Of a stretch of DNA of 64,000 bases, positions 12,961 to 28,900 are shown piece by piece. The stretch is taken from assembly GCF_000699445.3 (NCBI RefSeq), contig NC_067198.1, positions 40,337,523-40,401,522 of the forward strand, in the 5' to 3' direction. The notes under the pieces are model-generated. The model was not told the origin of the DNA, made no database searches, and worked only from the letters and a program-made list of their open reading frames with translations. The stretch's first letter is position 1. Every line of letters begins with the position of its first letter. A program made the position numbers and the translations under genes. Source of the stretch: Schistosoma haematobium. Its lineage: Eukaryota; Platyhelminthes; Trematoda; Strigeidida; Schistosomatidae.

Positions 12961-15900
12961 CAGAAAATAGATATTCAACATTTAACGCGGAGAAATACCC
13001 AACGATGGGGAAGGCGCGAATAGTGAATTGAATGGACGGGAGTTGATCGAGTGGCATGGCTCGGCCATGCAGGCGTGGTCCCTGCTGGATGTTATCTTAT
13101 ATCTCCTATTCATATTAAATATATTGTTCTTTCTCTAGCCTAAGCTTGTTCTTCATCATGTATTGGTAGTTGTTACGATACGGTGAGTTGGTGTCGATGA
13201 TGTGACTTCCACGTAAGATCTTATAGATTAGGCAGTTATATCATGACAAATCTACAATTTTAGGATTAGGTCTATTGTTAGAGCAGTACTAATATCATAG
13301 TAGACCATAATTCTACATTGGTGAGCCCAACTAAAGAAACGCAACCTATTATTGTTAATCCTTATTTCCACCTTAACCTTCTCAATCGAATTTTATTTTT
13401 GTAAACCCACTATTCTAATAGTCCTTTGATTAATGGTCACATATATTATCGTAATGTTATATCTATTAGTTCACATAACTTACTAGCTCAATCGATAATA
13501 AAAGTTGATCATCTATATCAACTAATTAGCTTTGATTGTTCGTTAACAAGCTTTAATAGCATTTACATGCTTCAGCAACATAGACTTGTTTAAACATCAA
13601 GCTCTAGCAAATATGACCTGCAAATAGCGTAAGTATACATTGACTAACAATGCAATCAAGGACTAAATAGTTATCGGGATCTAATTATCAGTGTTCCTTC
13701 ACCTAACACCTCATCCTGTTTTAAACTATGCACTATCCTGTAATATCTTTTCTTCTGACCACTGCCTGCCTAATTTCATATTTTCGAGTTCCATTGCCAA
13801 ACAACAAGGATGACACCCCCAAAAACATACGGTGAGTTTCATCTATAGGTTTTCTGCAATCATAAGGTCATTTTAGATGGCTCGTTCAATAACAACCACA
13901 CAATTAACTGAATTCATTCGATTGTTCTAATCCGAGCGAGTGGCAGAAACGTCAACACCATCAAGCACCCTGGAATTAATTTCCATACTGCATGTTTTAT
14001 TCTGGATACTTTTGGATCATTACTACTCCTTACGAATGGCGTTATATATGTCGTACACTGAATAATATAATTTTCAAAAATAATCAAGGCGAGTTCAACT
14101 ATTTTACTGGATGATTTTTTTGTACTTAACATGTATATGTTTTTCAGTTGCTTTTGCCATATATTTGTAAGTGTCACTAAGCTAAATGCAGTAACTTCTT
14201 ATGGAAGGTTTATAACGCATCATATTCCTGCCTGAAGTTTCACAAGCAGTCTTAACTTTAAAATTATTTTCTGGTCATGTTCATTATTTTTAAATCGTCA
14301 TATACGTCAACAACCTGCATGTTAACCTGGCCCATACATACGTCACACTATATCTCCATGTCTTACAAATTTAGAAATCATCTAGATCGCCTTTAACATT
14401 TATCAATAAACCCATCATAGTTGTTGTCGCTAATCGTATTTGGGTTTATGGATTGATTTATCATATTAGCAGCCTAAAATGCGAACATAGTTTAAACAAT
14501 AAGATTAAAAATTTAGGTACTATCAACTGTACTAGTAAAATAACTCAATCCTCAGGTAGCTGTTGGCTAAGCAAACACTTAAAATAAAAACTCCGTAGCC
14601 TACTAGAATTAACACTAAACGAATATTTCTGAATTGAAATTTATAATTAAATTAGGCGTCTCGGATTCTTTAACGTTGTAAATTTCTGATGATTTCGAAT
14701 CACTTAAAGCAACAATACCTATTTTTCCACTGACTAATCCTAAATCAACACTATAACTAATTAAATTTAATAGTTTCAGGATATCGGCATAAAGCATTGT
14801 CATAACTTGACAATCACGTAATATGACTGATAAAATTAATGAAACTATTAACGAAATATGTCAACAAATTGACTTATAATTACCATTAAATGTTGTTTTC
14901 TTGGTATCTTCATCCATCACAGATGATTACAGTATGTTTCTCTATCAGTTGCTCATTCAGTAAATATCTCAAAACCTTGTCAGTCTAATTGATGGTTTAG
15001 CGACACAATCATGCATGCAAATAATCAGTATAAGCAGTCGAGCAAATCTCCTGCAAACTGAAAATATCAATGTCGAATTTACCCCAACACTGACTAAGGT
15101 TCAAGCCATTATCATAGACATGAGTTGGGAGTGTACTCCCCTGGTTACAACTTATGTTCTCTCTGATAATCACATGAGCATCCCTCACTATTAATCATCT
15201 TGTAAAATTTTATTTAGCTAAATACATCTTGCAGCACCACATCACCTCGTAATATGACACAGGCCTAACTGATTTTAATAACTTATAACCACTATATCTC
15301 AATTAAATCGTATTCCGCCTTATGATAAACTGCATACTTGCAACTAACTTGTATGCCCAATCAGCCAGCAAGTATAAATATAAATAAATAGTCTGCCGCA
15401 GATCAGAACATTGTGTCCAGAGCATGTCTCTTACGAATACACTCATGTTTAACGATTTGTTCCTAGCTATCTGTCCAAAATTCATATAATTATCATGTAT
15501 TTAAATTTTATTTTGATAACCATTCATGTGTATTAGTAGTATTACTAAATTCTATCACGGTCAAGTAAAAATCAGATTGAGAAAATCTCCCCGTAACTAA
15601 ATAAACCGTATCAAACTAACTGGAACACTAGTTGGAATTCTTCTCCACGGTATACTTTTGTTCCTTCAGTTAGCCTACTAATACAGATGCAATTGGAATT
15701 CAACTCATATGGACAACTTACCGGCATAATCGTTATTTGATTTCATAATTTAAACCAAAACTAATACCAATATTAACATTTCTACAATATTCATCACTTT
15801 AATATTTCTAAACACAAAATACTTACTACCTATACGTTAAGTTATTAACCAACGGCTATTAACACGCATCGTTTTATTATTATTATTATTATTGTAACCC

Positions 15901-16202
15901 CATTTTTTATAGCTCAAATAATCTTCACCCAAATTTTCATTTTAAGCGTGTCAAGCATGAAGGCAGATTTTTTTTAAAAAAATTATTACATGTATTTCCC
16001 GACCAGATGCTGCCGCCTTCTTTTTGATTTATCTTTCAGCTTATCATTACCCGGAGAATTCTACCTATTCTTGGTAACCGGCGCGCGACGATCCCATCCA
16101 GTTTGGTGTCGAACCAACATCACGTTGATTCTGGTGGGAGAGTAGTGTAGTGGCATTGGACAATAGCCACACAATCCACAAAGCTGTGAACACGAGACTA
16201 CA
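12961..16202 (+). repeat. Array unit 5
   Basis: Complete unit of the short class. It has the seven-T run near 14115 also seen in units 4 and 11, which extends a minus-strand frame to 87 codons. Confidence 0.95.
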
Positions 16203-19200
16203 CAGAAAATAGATATTCAACATTTAACGCGGAGAAATACCCAACGATGGGGAAGGCGCGAATAGTGAATTGAATGGACGGGAGTTGATCGAGTGGCATG
16301 GCTCGGCCATGCAGGCGTGGTCCCTGCTGGATGTTATCTTATATCTCCTATTCATATTAAATATATTGTTCTTTCTCTAGCCTAAGCTTGTTCTTCATCA
16401 TGTATTGGTAGTTGTTACGATACGGTGAGTTGGTGTCGATGATGTGACTTCCACGTAAGATCTTATAGATTAGGCAGTTATATCATGACAAATCTACAAT
16501 TTTAGGATTAGGTCTATTGTTAGAGCAGTACTAATATCATAGTAGACCATAATTCTACATTGGTGAGCCCAACTAAAGAAACGCAACCTATTATTGTTAA
16601 TCCTTATTTCCACCTTAACCTTCTCAATCGAATTTTATTTTTGTAAACCCACTATTCTAATAGTCCTTTGATTAATGGTCACATATATTATCGTAATGTT
16701 ATATCTATTAGTTCACATAACTTACTAGCTCAATCGATAATAAAAGTTGATCATCTATATCAACTAATTAGCTTTGATTGTTCGTTAACAAGCTTTAATA
16801 GCATTTACATGCTTCAGCAACATAGACTTGTTTAAACATCAAGCTCTAGCAAATATGACCTGCAAATAGCGTAAGTATACATTGACTAACAATGCAATCA
16901 AGGACTAAATAGTTATCGGGATCTAATTATCAGTGTTCCTTCACCTAACACCTCATCCTGTTTTAAACTATGCACTATCCCGTAATATCTTTTCTTCTGA
17001 CCACTGCCTGCCTAATTTCATATTTTCGAGTTCCATTGCCAAACAACAAGGATGACACCCCCAAAAACATACGGTGAGTTTCATCTATAGGTTTTCTGCA
17101 ATCATAAGGTCATTTTAGATGGCTCGTTCAATAACAACCACACAATTAACTGAATTCATTCGATTGTTCTAATCCGAGCGAGTGGCAGAAACGTCAACAC
17201 CATCAAGCACCCTGGAATTAATTTCCATACTGCATGTTTTATTCTGGATACTTTTGGATCATTACTACTCCTTACGAATGGCGTTATATATGTCGTACAC
17301 TGAATAATATAATTTTCAAAAATAATCAAGGCGAGTTCAACTATTTTACTGGATGATTTTTTTTGTACTTAACATGTATATGTTTTTCAGTTGCTTTTGC
17401 CATATATTTGTAAGTGTCACTAAGCTAAATGCAGTAACTTCTTATGGAAGGTTTATAACGCATCATATTCCTGCCTGAAGTTTCACAAGCAGTCTTAACT
17501 TTAAAATTATTTTCTGGTCATGTTCATTATTTTTAAATCGTCATATACGTCAACAACCTGCATGTTAACCTGGCCCATACATACGTCACACTATATCTCC
17601 ATGTCTTACAAATTTAGAAATCATCTAGATCGCCTTTAACATTTATCAATAAACCCATCATAGTTGTTGTCGCTAATCGTATTTGGGTTTATGGATTGAT
17701 TTATCATATTAGCAGCCTAAAATGCGAACATAGTTTAAACAATAAGATTAAAAATTTAGGTACTATCAACTGTACTAGTAAAATAACTCAATCCTCAGGT
17801 AGCTGTTGGCTAAGCAAACACTTAAAATAAAAACTCCGTAGCCTACTAGAATTAACACTAAACGAATATTTCTGAATTGAAATTTATAATTAAATTAGGC
17901 GTCTCGGATTCTTTAACGTTGTAAATTTCTGATGATTTCGAATCACTTAAAGCAACAATACCTATTTTTCCACTGACTAATCCTAAATCAACACTATAAC
18001 TAATTAAATTTAATAGTTTCAGGATATCGGCATAAAGCATTGTCATAACTTGACAATCACGTAATATGACTGATAAAATTAATGAAACTATTAACGAAAT
18101 ATGTCAACAAATTGACTTATAATTACCATTAAATGTTGTTTTCTTGGTATCTTCATCCATCACAGATGATTACAGTATGTTTCTCTATCAGTTGCTCAGT
18201 CAGTAAATATCTCAAAACCTTGTCAGTCTAATTGATGGTTTAGCGACACAATCATGCATGCAAATAATCAGTATAAGCAGTCGAGCAAATCTCCTGCAAA
18301 CTGAAAATATCAATGTCGAATTTACCCCAACACTGACTAAGGTTCAAGCCATTATCATAGACATGAGTTGGGAGTGTACTCCCCTGGTTACAACTTATGT
18401 TCTCTCTGATAATCACATGAGCATCCCTCACTATTAATCATCTTGTAAAATTTTATTTAGCTAAATACATCTTGCAGCACCACATCACCTCGTAATATGA
18501 CACAGGCCTAACTGATTTTAATAACTTATAACCACTATATCTCAATTAAATCGTATTCCGCCTTATGATAAACTGCATACTTGCAACTAACTTGTATGCC
18601 CAATCAGCCAGCAAGTATAAATATAAATAAATAGTCTGCCGCAGATCAGAACATTGTGTCCAGAGCATGTCTCTTACGAATACACTCATGTTTAACGATT
18701 TGTTCCTAGCTATCTGTCCAAAATTCATATAATTATCATGTATTTAAATTTTATTTTGATAACCATTCATGTGTATTAGTAGTATTACTAAATTCTATCA
18801 CGGTCAAGTAAAAATCAGATTGAGAAAATCTCCCCGTAACTAAATAAACCGTATCAAACTAACTGGAACACTAGTTGGAATTCTTCTCCACGGTATACTT
18901 TTGTTCCTTCAGTTAGCCTACTAATACAGATGCAATTGGAATTCAACTCATATGGACAACTTACCGGCATAATCGTTATTTGATTTCATAATTTAAACCA
19001 AAACTAATACCAATATTAACATTTCTACAATATTCATCACTTTAATATTTCTAAACACAAAATACTTACTACCTATACGTTAAGTTATTAACCAACGGCT
19101 ATTAACACGCATCGTTATTATTATTATTATTATTATTGTAACCCCATTTTTTATAGCTCAAATAATCTTCACCCAAATTTTCATTTTAAGCGTGTCAAGC

Positions 19201-19444
19201 ATGAAGGCAGATTTTTTTAAAAAATTATTACATGTATTTCCCGACCAGATGCTGCCGCCTTCTTTTTGATTTATCTTTCAGCTTATCATTACCCGGAGAA
19301 TTCTACCTATTCTTGGTAACCGGCGCGCGACGATCCCATCCAGTTTGGTGTCGAACCAACATCACGTTGATTCTGGTGGGAGAGTAGTGTAGTGGCATTG
19401 GACAATAGCCACACAATCCACAAAGCTGTGAACACGAGACTACA
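16203..19444 (+). repeat. Array unit 6
   Basis: Complete unit of the short class. It has C at 16981 (as units 4 and 10) and what looks like a private T-to-G change at 18199. The sequence just before its (ATT)n tract near 19116 is shortened relative to other units. Confidence 0.95.
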
Positions 19445-22400
19445 CAGAAAATAGATATTCAACATTTAACGCGGAGAAATACCCAACGATGGGGAAGGCG
19501 CGAATAGTGAATTGAATGGACGGGAGTTGATCGAGTGGCATGGCTCGGCCATGCAGGCGTGGTCCCTGCTGGATGTTATCTTATATCTCCTATTCATATT
19601 AAATATATTGTTCTTTCTCTAGCCTAAGCTTGTTCTTCATCATGTATTGGTAGTTGTTACGATACGGTGAGTTGGTGTCGATGATGTGACTTCCACGTAA
19701 GATCTTATAGATTAGGCAGTTATATCATGACAAATCTACAATTTTAGGATTAGGTCTATTGTTAGAGCAGTACTAATATCATAGTAGACCATAATTCTAC
19801 ATTGGTGAGCCCAACTAAAGAAACGCAACCTATTATTGTTAATCCTTATTTCCACCTTAACCTTCTCAATCGAATTTTATTTTTGTAAACCCACTATTCT
19901 AATAGTCCTTTGATTAATGGTCACATATATTATCGTAATGTTATATCTATTAGTTCACATAACTTACTAGCTCAATCGATAATAAAAGTTGATCATCTAT
20001 ATCAACTAATTAGCTTTGATTGTTCGTTAACAAGCTTTAATAGCATTTACATGCTTCAGCAACATAGACTTGTTTAAACATCAAGCTCTAGCAAATATGA
20101 CCTGCAAATAGCGTAAGTATACATTGACTAACAATGCAATCAAGGACTAAATAGTTATCGGGATCTAATTATCAGTGTTCCTTCACCTAACACCTCATCC
20201 TGTTTTAAACTATGCACTATCCTGTAATATCTTTTCTTCTGACCACTGCCTGCCTAATTTCATATTTTCGAGTTCCATTGCCAAACAACAAGGATGACAC
20301 CCCCAAAAACATACGGTGAGTTTCATCTATAGGTTTTCTGCAATCATAAGGTCATTTTAGATGGCTCGTTCAATAACAACCACACAATTAACTGAATTCA
20401 TTCGATTGTTCTAATCCGAGCGAGTGGCAGAAACGTCAACACCATCAAGCACCCTGGAATTAATTTCCATACTGCATGTTTTATTCTGGATACTTTTGGA
20501 TCATTACTACTCCTTACGAATGGCGTTATATATGTCGTACACTGAATAATATAATTTTCAAAAATAATCAAGGCGAGTTCAACTATTTTACTGGATGATT
20601 TTTTTTGTACTTAACATGTATATGTTTTTCAGTTGCTTTTGCCATATATTTGTAAGTGTCACTAAGCTAAATGCAGTAACTTCTTATGGAAGGTTTATAA
20701 CGCATCATATTCCTGCCTGAAGTTTCACAAGCAGTCTTAACTTTAAAATTATTTTCTGGTCATGTTCATTATTTTTAAATCGTCATATACGTCAACAACC
20801 TGCATGTTAACCTGGCCCATACATACGTCACACTATATCTCCATGTCTTACAAATTTAGAAATCATCTAGATCGCCTTTAACATTTATCAATAAACCCAT
20901 CATAGTTGTTGTCGCTAATCGTATTTGGGTTTATGGATTGATTTATCATATTAGCAGCCTAAAATGCGAACATAGTTTAAACAATAAGATTAAAAATTTA
21001 GGTACTATCAACTGTACTAGTAAAATAACTCAATCCTCAGGTAGCTGTTGGCTAAGCAAACACTTAAAATAAAAACTCCGTAGCCTACTAGAATTAACAC
21101 TAAACGAATATTTCTGAATTGAAATTTATAATTAAATTAGGCGTCTCGGATTCTTTAACGTTGTAAATTTCTGATGATTTCGAATCACTTAAAGCAACAA
21201 TACCTATTTTTCCACTGACTAATCCTAAATCAACACTATAACTAATTAAATTTAATAGTTTCAGGATATCGGCATAAAGCATTGTCATAACTTGACAATC
21301 ACGTAATATGACTGATAAAATTAATGAAACTATTAACGAAATATGTCAACAAATTGACTTATAATTACCATTAAATGTTGTTTTCTTGGTATCTTCATCC
21401 ATCACAGATGATTACAGTATGTTTCTCTATCAGTTGCTCATTCAGTAAATATCTCAAAACCTTGTCAGTCTAATTGATGGTTTAGCGACACAATCATGCA
21501 TGCAAATAATCAGTATAAGCAGTCGAGCAAATCTCCTGCAAACTGAAAATATCAATGTCGAATTTACCCCAACACTGACTAAGGTTCAAGCCATTATCAT
21601 AGACATGAGTTGGGAGTGTACTCCCCTGGTTACAACTTATGTTCTCTCTGATAATCACATGAGCATCCCTCACTATTAATCATCTTGTAAAATTTTATTT
21701 AGCTAAATACATCTTGCAGCACCACATCACCTCGTAATATGACACAGGCCTAACTGATTTTAATAACTTATAACCACTATATCTCAATTAAATCGTATTC
21801 CGCCTTATGATAAACTGCATACTTGCAACTAACTTGTATGCCCAATCAGCCAGCAAGTATAAATATAAATAAATAGTCTGCCGCAGATCAGAACATTGTG
21901 TCCAGAGCATGTCTCTTACGAATACACTCATGTTTAACGATTTGTTCCTAGCTATCTGTCCAAAATTCATATAATTATCATGTATTTAAATTTTATTTTG
22001 ATAACCATTCATGTGTATTAGTAGTATTACTAAATTCTATCACGGTCAAGTAAAAATCAGATTGAGAAAATCTCCCCGTAACTAAATAAACCGTATCAAA
22101 CTAACTGGAACACTAGTTGGAATTCTTCTCCACGGTATACTTTTGTTCCTTCAGTTAGCCTACTAATACAGATGCAATTGGAATTCAACTCATATGGACA
22201 ACTTACCGGCATAATCGTTATTTGATTTCATAATTTAAACCAAAACTAATACCAATATTAACATTTCTACAATATTCATCACTTTAATATTTCTAAACAC
22301 AAAATACTTACTACCTATACGTTAAGTTATTAACCAACGGCTATTAACACGCATCGTTTTATTATTATTATTATTGTAACCCCATTTTTTATAGCTCAAA

Positions 22401-22684
22401 TAATCTTCACCCAAATTTTCATTTTAAGCGTGTCAAGCATGAAGGCAGATTTTTTTTAAAAAAATTATTACATGTATTTCCCGACCAGATGCTGCCGCCT
22501 TCTTTTTGATTTATCTTTCAGCTTATCATTACCCGGAGAATTCTACCTATTCTTGGTAACCGGCGCGCGACGATCCCATCCAGTTTGGTGTCGAACCAAC
22601 ATCACGTTGATTCTGGTGGGAGAGTAGTGTAGTGGCATTGGACAATAGCCACACAATCCACAAAGCTGTGAACACGAGACTACA
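19445..22684 (+). repeat. Array unit 7
   Basis: Complete unit of the short class. It is the last copy with the undisturbed sequence at the later LINE junction site (unit position about 357). No private substitution was noticed. Confidence 0.95.
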
Positions 22685-25600
22685 CAGAAAATAGATATTC
22701 AACATTTAACGCGGAGAAATACCCAACGATGGGGAAGGCGCGAATAGTGAATTGAATGGACGGGAGTTGATCGAGTGGCATGGCTCGGCCATGCAGGCGT
22801 GGTCCCTGCTGGATGTTATCTTATATCTCCTATTCATATTAAATATATTGTTCTTTCTCTAGCCTAAGCTTGTTCTTCATCATGTATTGGTAGTTGTTAC
22901 GATACGGTGAGTTGGTGTCGATGATGTGACTTCCACGTAAGATCTTATAGATTAGGCAGTTATATCATGACAAATCTACAATTTTAGGATTAGGTCTATT
23001 GTTAGAGCAGTACTAATATCATAGTATAGTAGATCCATAATTCATACATTGGTGAGCCCAACTAAAGAAACGCAACCTATTATTGTTAATCCTTATTTCC
23101 ACCTTAACCTTCTCAATCGAATTTTATTTTTGTAAACCCACTATTCTAATAGTCCTTTGATTAATGGTCACATATATTATCGTAATGTTATATCTATTAG
23201 TTCACATAACTTACTAGCTCAATCGATAATAAAAGTTGATCATCTATATCAACTAATTAGCTTTGATTGTTCGTTAACAAGCTTTAATAGCATTTACATG
23301 CTTCAGCAACATAGACTTGTTTAAACATCAAGCTCTAGCAAATATGACCTGCAAATAGCGTAAGTATACATTGACTAACAATGCAATCAAGGACTAAATA
23401 GTTATCGGGATCTAATTATCAGTGTTCCTTCACCTAACACCTCATCCTGTTTTAAACTATGCACTATCCTGTAATATCTTTTCTTCTGACCACTGCCTGC
23501 CTAATTTCATATTTTCGAGTTCCATTGCCAAACAACAAGGATGACACCCCCAAAAACATACGGTGAGTTTCATCTATAGGTTTTCTGCAATCATAAGGTC
23601 ATTTTAGATGGCTCGTTCAATAACAACCACACAATTAACTGAATTCATTCGATTGTTCTAATCCGAGCGAGTGGCAGAAACGTCAACACCATCAAGCACC
23701 CTGGAATTAATTTCCATACTGCATGTTTTATTCTGGATACTTTTGGATCATTACTACTCCTTACGAATGGCGTTATATATGTCGTACACTGAATAATATA
23801 ATTTTCAAAAATAATCAAGGCGAGTTCAACTATTTTACTGGATGATTTTTTTTGTACTTAACATGTATATGTTTTTCAGTTGCTTTTGCCATATATTTGT
23901 AAGTGTCACTAAGCTAAATGCAGTAACTTCTTATGGAAGGTTTATAACGCATCATATTCCTGCCTGAAGTTTCACAAGCAGTCTTAACTTTAAAATTATT
24001 TTCTGGTCATGTTCATTATTTTTAAATCGTCATATACGTCAACAACCTGCATGTTAACCTGGCCCATACATACGTCACACTATATCTCCATGTCTTACAA
24101 ATTTAGAAATCATCTAGATCGCCTTTAACATTTATCAATAAACCCATCATAGTTGTTGTCGCTAATCGTATTTGGGTTTATGGATTGATTTATCATATTA
24201 GCAGCCTAAAATGCGAACATAGTTTAAACAATAAGATTAAAAATTTAGGTACTATCAACTGTACTAGTAAAATAACTCAATCCTCAGGTAGCTGTTGGCT
24301 AAGCAAACACTTAAAATAAAAACTCCGTAGCCTACTAGAATTAACACTAAACGAATATTTCTGAATTGAAATTTATAATTAAATTAGGCGTCTCGGATTC
24401 TTTAACGTTGTAAATTTCTGATGATTTCGAATCACTTAAAGCAACAATACCTATTTTTCCACTGACTAATCCTAAATCAACACTATAACTAATTAAATTT
24501 AATAGTTTCAGGATATCGGCATAAAGCATTGTCATAACTTGACAATCACGTAATATGACTGATAAAATTAATGAAACTATTAACGAAATATGTCAACAAA
24601 TTGACTTATAATTACCATTAAATGTTGTTTTCTTGGTATCTTCATCCATCACAGATGATTACAGTATGTTTCTCTATCAGTTGCTCATTCAGTAAATATC
24701 TCAAAACCTTGTCAGTCTAATTGATGGTTTAGCGACACAATCATGCATGCAAATAATCAGTATAAGCAGTCGAGCAAATCTCCTGCAAACTGAAAATATC
24801 AATGTCGAATTTACCCCAACACTGACTAAGGTTCAAGCCATTATCATAGACATGAGTTGGGAGTGTACTCCCCCTGGTTACAACTTATGTTCTCTCTGAT
24901 AATCACATGAGCATCCCTCACTATTAATCATCTTGTAAAATTTTATTTAGCTAAATACATCTTGCAGCACCACATCACCTCGTAATATGACACAGGCCTA
25001 ACTGATTTTAATAACTTATAACCACTATATCTCAATTAAATCGTATTCCGCCTTATGATAAACTGCATACTTGCAACTAACTTGTATGCCCAATCAGCCA
25101 GCAAGTATAAATATAAATAAATAGTCTGCCGCAGATCAGAACATTGTGTCCAGAGCATGTCTCTTACGAATACACTCATGTTTAACGATTTGTTCCTAGC
25201 TATCTGTCCAAAATTCATATAATTATCATGTATTTAAATTTTATTTTGATAACCATTCATGTGTATTAGTAGTATTACTAAATTCTATCACGGTCAAGTA
25301 AAAATCAGATTGAGAAAATCTCCCCGTAACTAAATAAACCGTATCAAACTAACTGGAACACTAGTTGGAATTCTTCTCCACGGTATACTTTTGTTCCTTC
25401 AGTTAGCCTACTAATACAGATGCAATTGGAATTCAACTCATATGGACAACTTACCGGCATAATCGTTATTTGATTTCATAATTTAAACCAAAACTAATAC
25501 CAATATTAACATTTCTACAATATTCATCACTTTAATATTTCTAAACACAAAATACTTACTACCTATACGTTAAGTTATTAACCAACGGCTATTAACACGC

Positions 25601-25935
25601 ATCGTTTTATTATTATTATTATTATTATTGTAACCCCATTTTTTATAGCTCAAATAATCTTCACCCAAATTTTCATTTTAAGCGTGTCAAGCATGAAGGC
25701 AGATTTTTTAAAAAATTATTACATGTATTTCCCGACCAGATGCTGCCGCCTTCTTTTTGATTTATCTTTCAGCTTATCATTACCCGGAGAATTCTACCTA
25801 TTCTTGGTAACCGGCGCGCGACGATCCCATCCAGTTTGGTGTCGAACCAACATCACGTTGATTCTGGTGGGAGAGTAGTGTAGTGGCATTGGACAATAGC
25901 CACACAATCCACAAAGCTGTGAACACGAGACTACA
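22685..25935 (+). repeat. Array unit 8, with a small rearrangement at the LINE junction site
   Basis: Complete unit of 3251 bp. At 23,020-23,050 it has extra bases and changes (a duplicated TATAG-like step, an inserted T, and an A after ATTC) not seen in units 1-7. This is at the place where units 9-11 carry the 98-bp LINE segment, and this unit is next to them. Confidence 0.94.
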
Positions 25936-28900
25936 CAGAAAATAGATATTCAACATTTAACGCGGAGAAATACCCAACGATGGGGAAGGCGCGAATAGTG
26001 AATTGAATGGACGGGAGTTGATCGAGTGGCATGGCTCGGCCATGCAGGCGTGGTCCCTGCTGGATGTTATCTTATATCTCCTATTCATATTAAATATATT
26101 GTTCTTTCTCTAGCCTAAGCTTGTTCTTCATCATGTATTGGTAGTTGTTACGATACGGTGAGTTGGTGTCGATGATGTGACTTCCACGTAAGATCTTATA
26201 GATTAGGCAGTTATATCATGACAAATCTACAATTTTAGGATTAGGTCTATTGTTAGAGCAGTACTAATATCATAGTAGACCATAATTCTACAGGTCTCCC
26301 ATCAGAATGATGTGGCCTTTACCTGATCATTTCTCTACGATCGACTGTAGCCTTTCATAGAACTGATTTTTATCATCATCATTGTTTTCATTGGTGAGCC
26401 CAACTAAAGAAACGCAACCTATTATTGTTAATCCTTATTTCCACCTTAACCTTCTCAATCGAATTTTATTTTTGTAAACCCACTATTCTAATAGTCCTTT
26501 GATTAATGGTCACATATATTATCGTAATGTTATATCTATTAGTTCACATAACTTACTAGCTCAATCGATAATAAAAGTTGATCATCTATATCAACTAATT
26601 AGCTTTGATTGTTCGTTAACAAGCTTTAATAGCATTTACATGCTTCAGCAACATAGACTTGTTTAAACATCAAGCTCTAGCAAATATGACCTGCAAATAG
26701 CGTAAGTATACATTGACTAACAATGCAATCAAGGACTAAATAGTTATCGGGATCTAATTATCAGTGTTCCTTCACCTAACACCTCATCCTGTTTTAAACT
26801 ATGCACTATCCTGTAATATCTTTTCTTCTGACCACTGCCTGCCTAATTTCATATTTTCGAGTTCCATTGCCAAACAACAAGGATGACACCCCAAAAACAT
26901 ACGGTGAGTTTCATCTATAGGTTTTCTGCAATCATAAGGTCATTTTAGATGGCTCGTTCAATAACAACCACACAATTAACTGAATTCATTCGATTGTTCT
27001 AATCCGAGCGAGTGGCAGAAACGTCAACACCATCAAGCACCCTGGAATTAATTTCCATACTGCATGTTTTATTCTGGATACTTTTGGATCATTACTACTC
27101 CTTACGAATGGCGTTATATATGTCGTACACTGAATAATATAATTTTCAAAAATAATCAAGGCGAGTTCAACTATTTTACTGGATGATTTTTTTTGTACTT
27201 AACATGTATATGTTTTTCAGTTGCTTTTGCCATATATTTGTAAGTGTCACTAAGCTAAATGCAGTAACTTCTTATGGAAGGTTTATAACGCATCATATTC
27301 CTGCCTGAAGTTTCACAAGCAGTCTTAACTTTAAAATTATTTTCTGGTCATGTTCATTATTTTTAAATCGTCATATACGTCAACAACCTGCATGTTAACC
27401 TGGCCCATACATACGTCACACTATATCTCCATGTCTTACAAATTTAGAAATCATCTAGATCGCCTTTAACATTTATCAATAAACCCATCATAGTTGTTGT
27501 CGCTAATCGTATTTGGGTTTATGGATTGATTTATCATATTAGCAGCCTAAAATGCGAACATAGTTTAAACAATAAGATTAAAAATTTAGGTACTATCAAC
27601 TGTACTAGTAAAATAACTCAATCCTCAGGTAGCTGTTGGCTAAGCAAACACTTAAAATAAAAACTCCGTAGCCTACTAGAATTAACACTAAACGAATATT
27701 TCTGAATTGAAATTTATAATTAAATTAGGCGTCTCGGATTCTTTAACGTTGTAAATTTCTGATGATTTCGAATCACTTAAAGCAACAATACCTATTTTTC
27801 CACTGACTAATCCTAAATCAACACTATAACTAATTAAATTTAATAGTTTCAGGATATCGGCATAAAGCATTGTCATAACTTGACAATCACGTAATATGAC
27901 TGATAAAATTAATGAAACTATTAACGAAATATGTCAACAAATTGACTTATAATTACCATTAAATGTTGTTTTCTTGGTATCTTCATCCATCACAGATGAT
28001 TACAGTATGTTTCTCTATCAGTTGCTCATTCAGTAAATATCTCAAAACCTTGTCAGTCTAATTGATGGTTTAGCGACACAATCATGCATGCAAATAATCA
28101 GTATAAGCAGTCGAGCAAATCTCCTGCAAACTGAAAATATCAATGTCGAATTTACCCCAACACTGACTAAGGTTCAAGCCATTATCATAGACATGAGTTG
28201 GGAGTGTACTCCCCTGGTTACAACTTATGTTCTCTCTGATAATCACATGAGCATCCCTCACTATTAATCATCTTGTAAAATTTTATTTAGCTAAATACAT
28301 CTTGCAGCACCACATCACCTCGTAATATGACACAGGCCTAACTGATTTTAATAACTTATAACCACTATATCTCAATTAAATCGTATTCCGCCTTATGATA
28401 AACTGCATACTTGCAACTAACTTGTATGCCCAATCAGCCAGCAAGTATAAATATAAATAAATAGTCTGCCGCAGATCAGAACATTGTGTCCAGAGCATGT
28501 CTCTTACGAATACACTCATGTTTAACGATTTGTTCCTAGCTATCTGTCCAAAATTCATATAATTATCATGTATTTAAATTTTATTTTGATAACCATTCAT
28601 GTGTATTAGTAGTATTACTAAATTCTATCACGGTCAAGTAAAAATCAGATTGAGAAAATCTCCCCGTAACTAAATAAACCGTATCAAACTAACTGGAACA
28701 CTAGTTGGAATTCTTCTCCACGGTATACTTTTGTTCCTTCAGTTAGCCTACTAATACAGATGCAATTGGAATTCAACTCATATGGACAACTTACCGGCAT
28801 AATCGTTATTTGATTTCATAATTTAAACCAAAACTAATACCAATATTAACATTTCTACAATATTCATCACTTTAATATTTCTAAACACAAAATACTTACT

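Noticed and set aside
25684..25878. 64-65-codon plus-strand ORFs in units 8-11 over the GC-richer part
   Set aside because: The N-terminal sequence changes with T and A run length between units, as expected of non-coding DNA.
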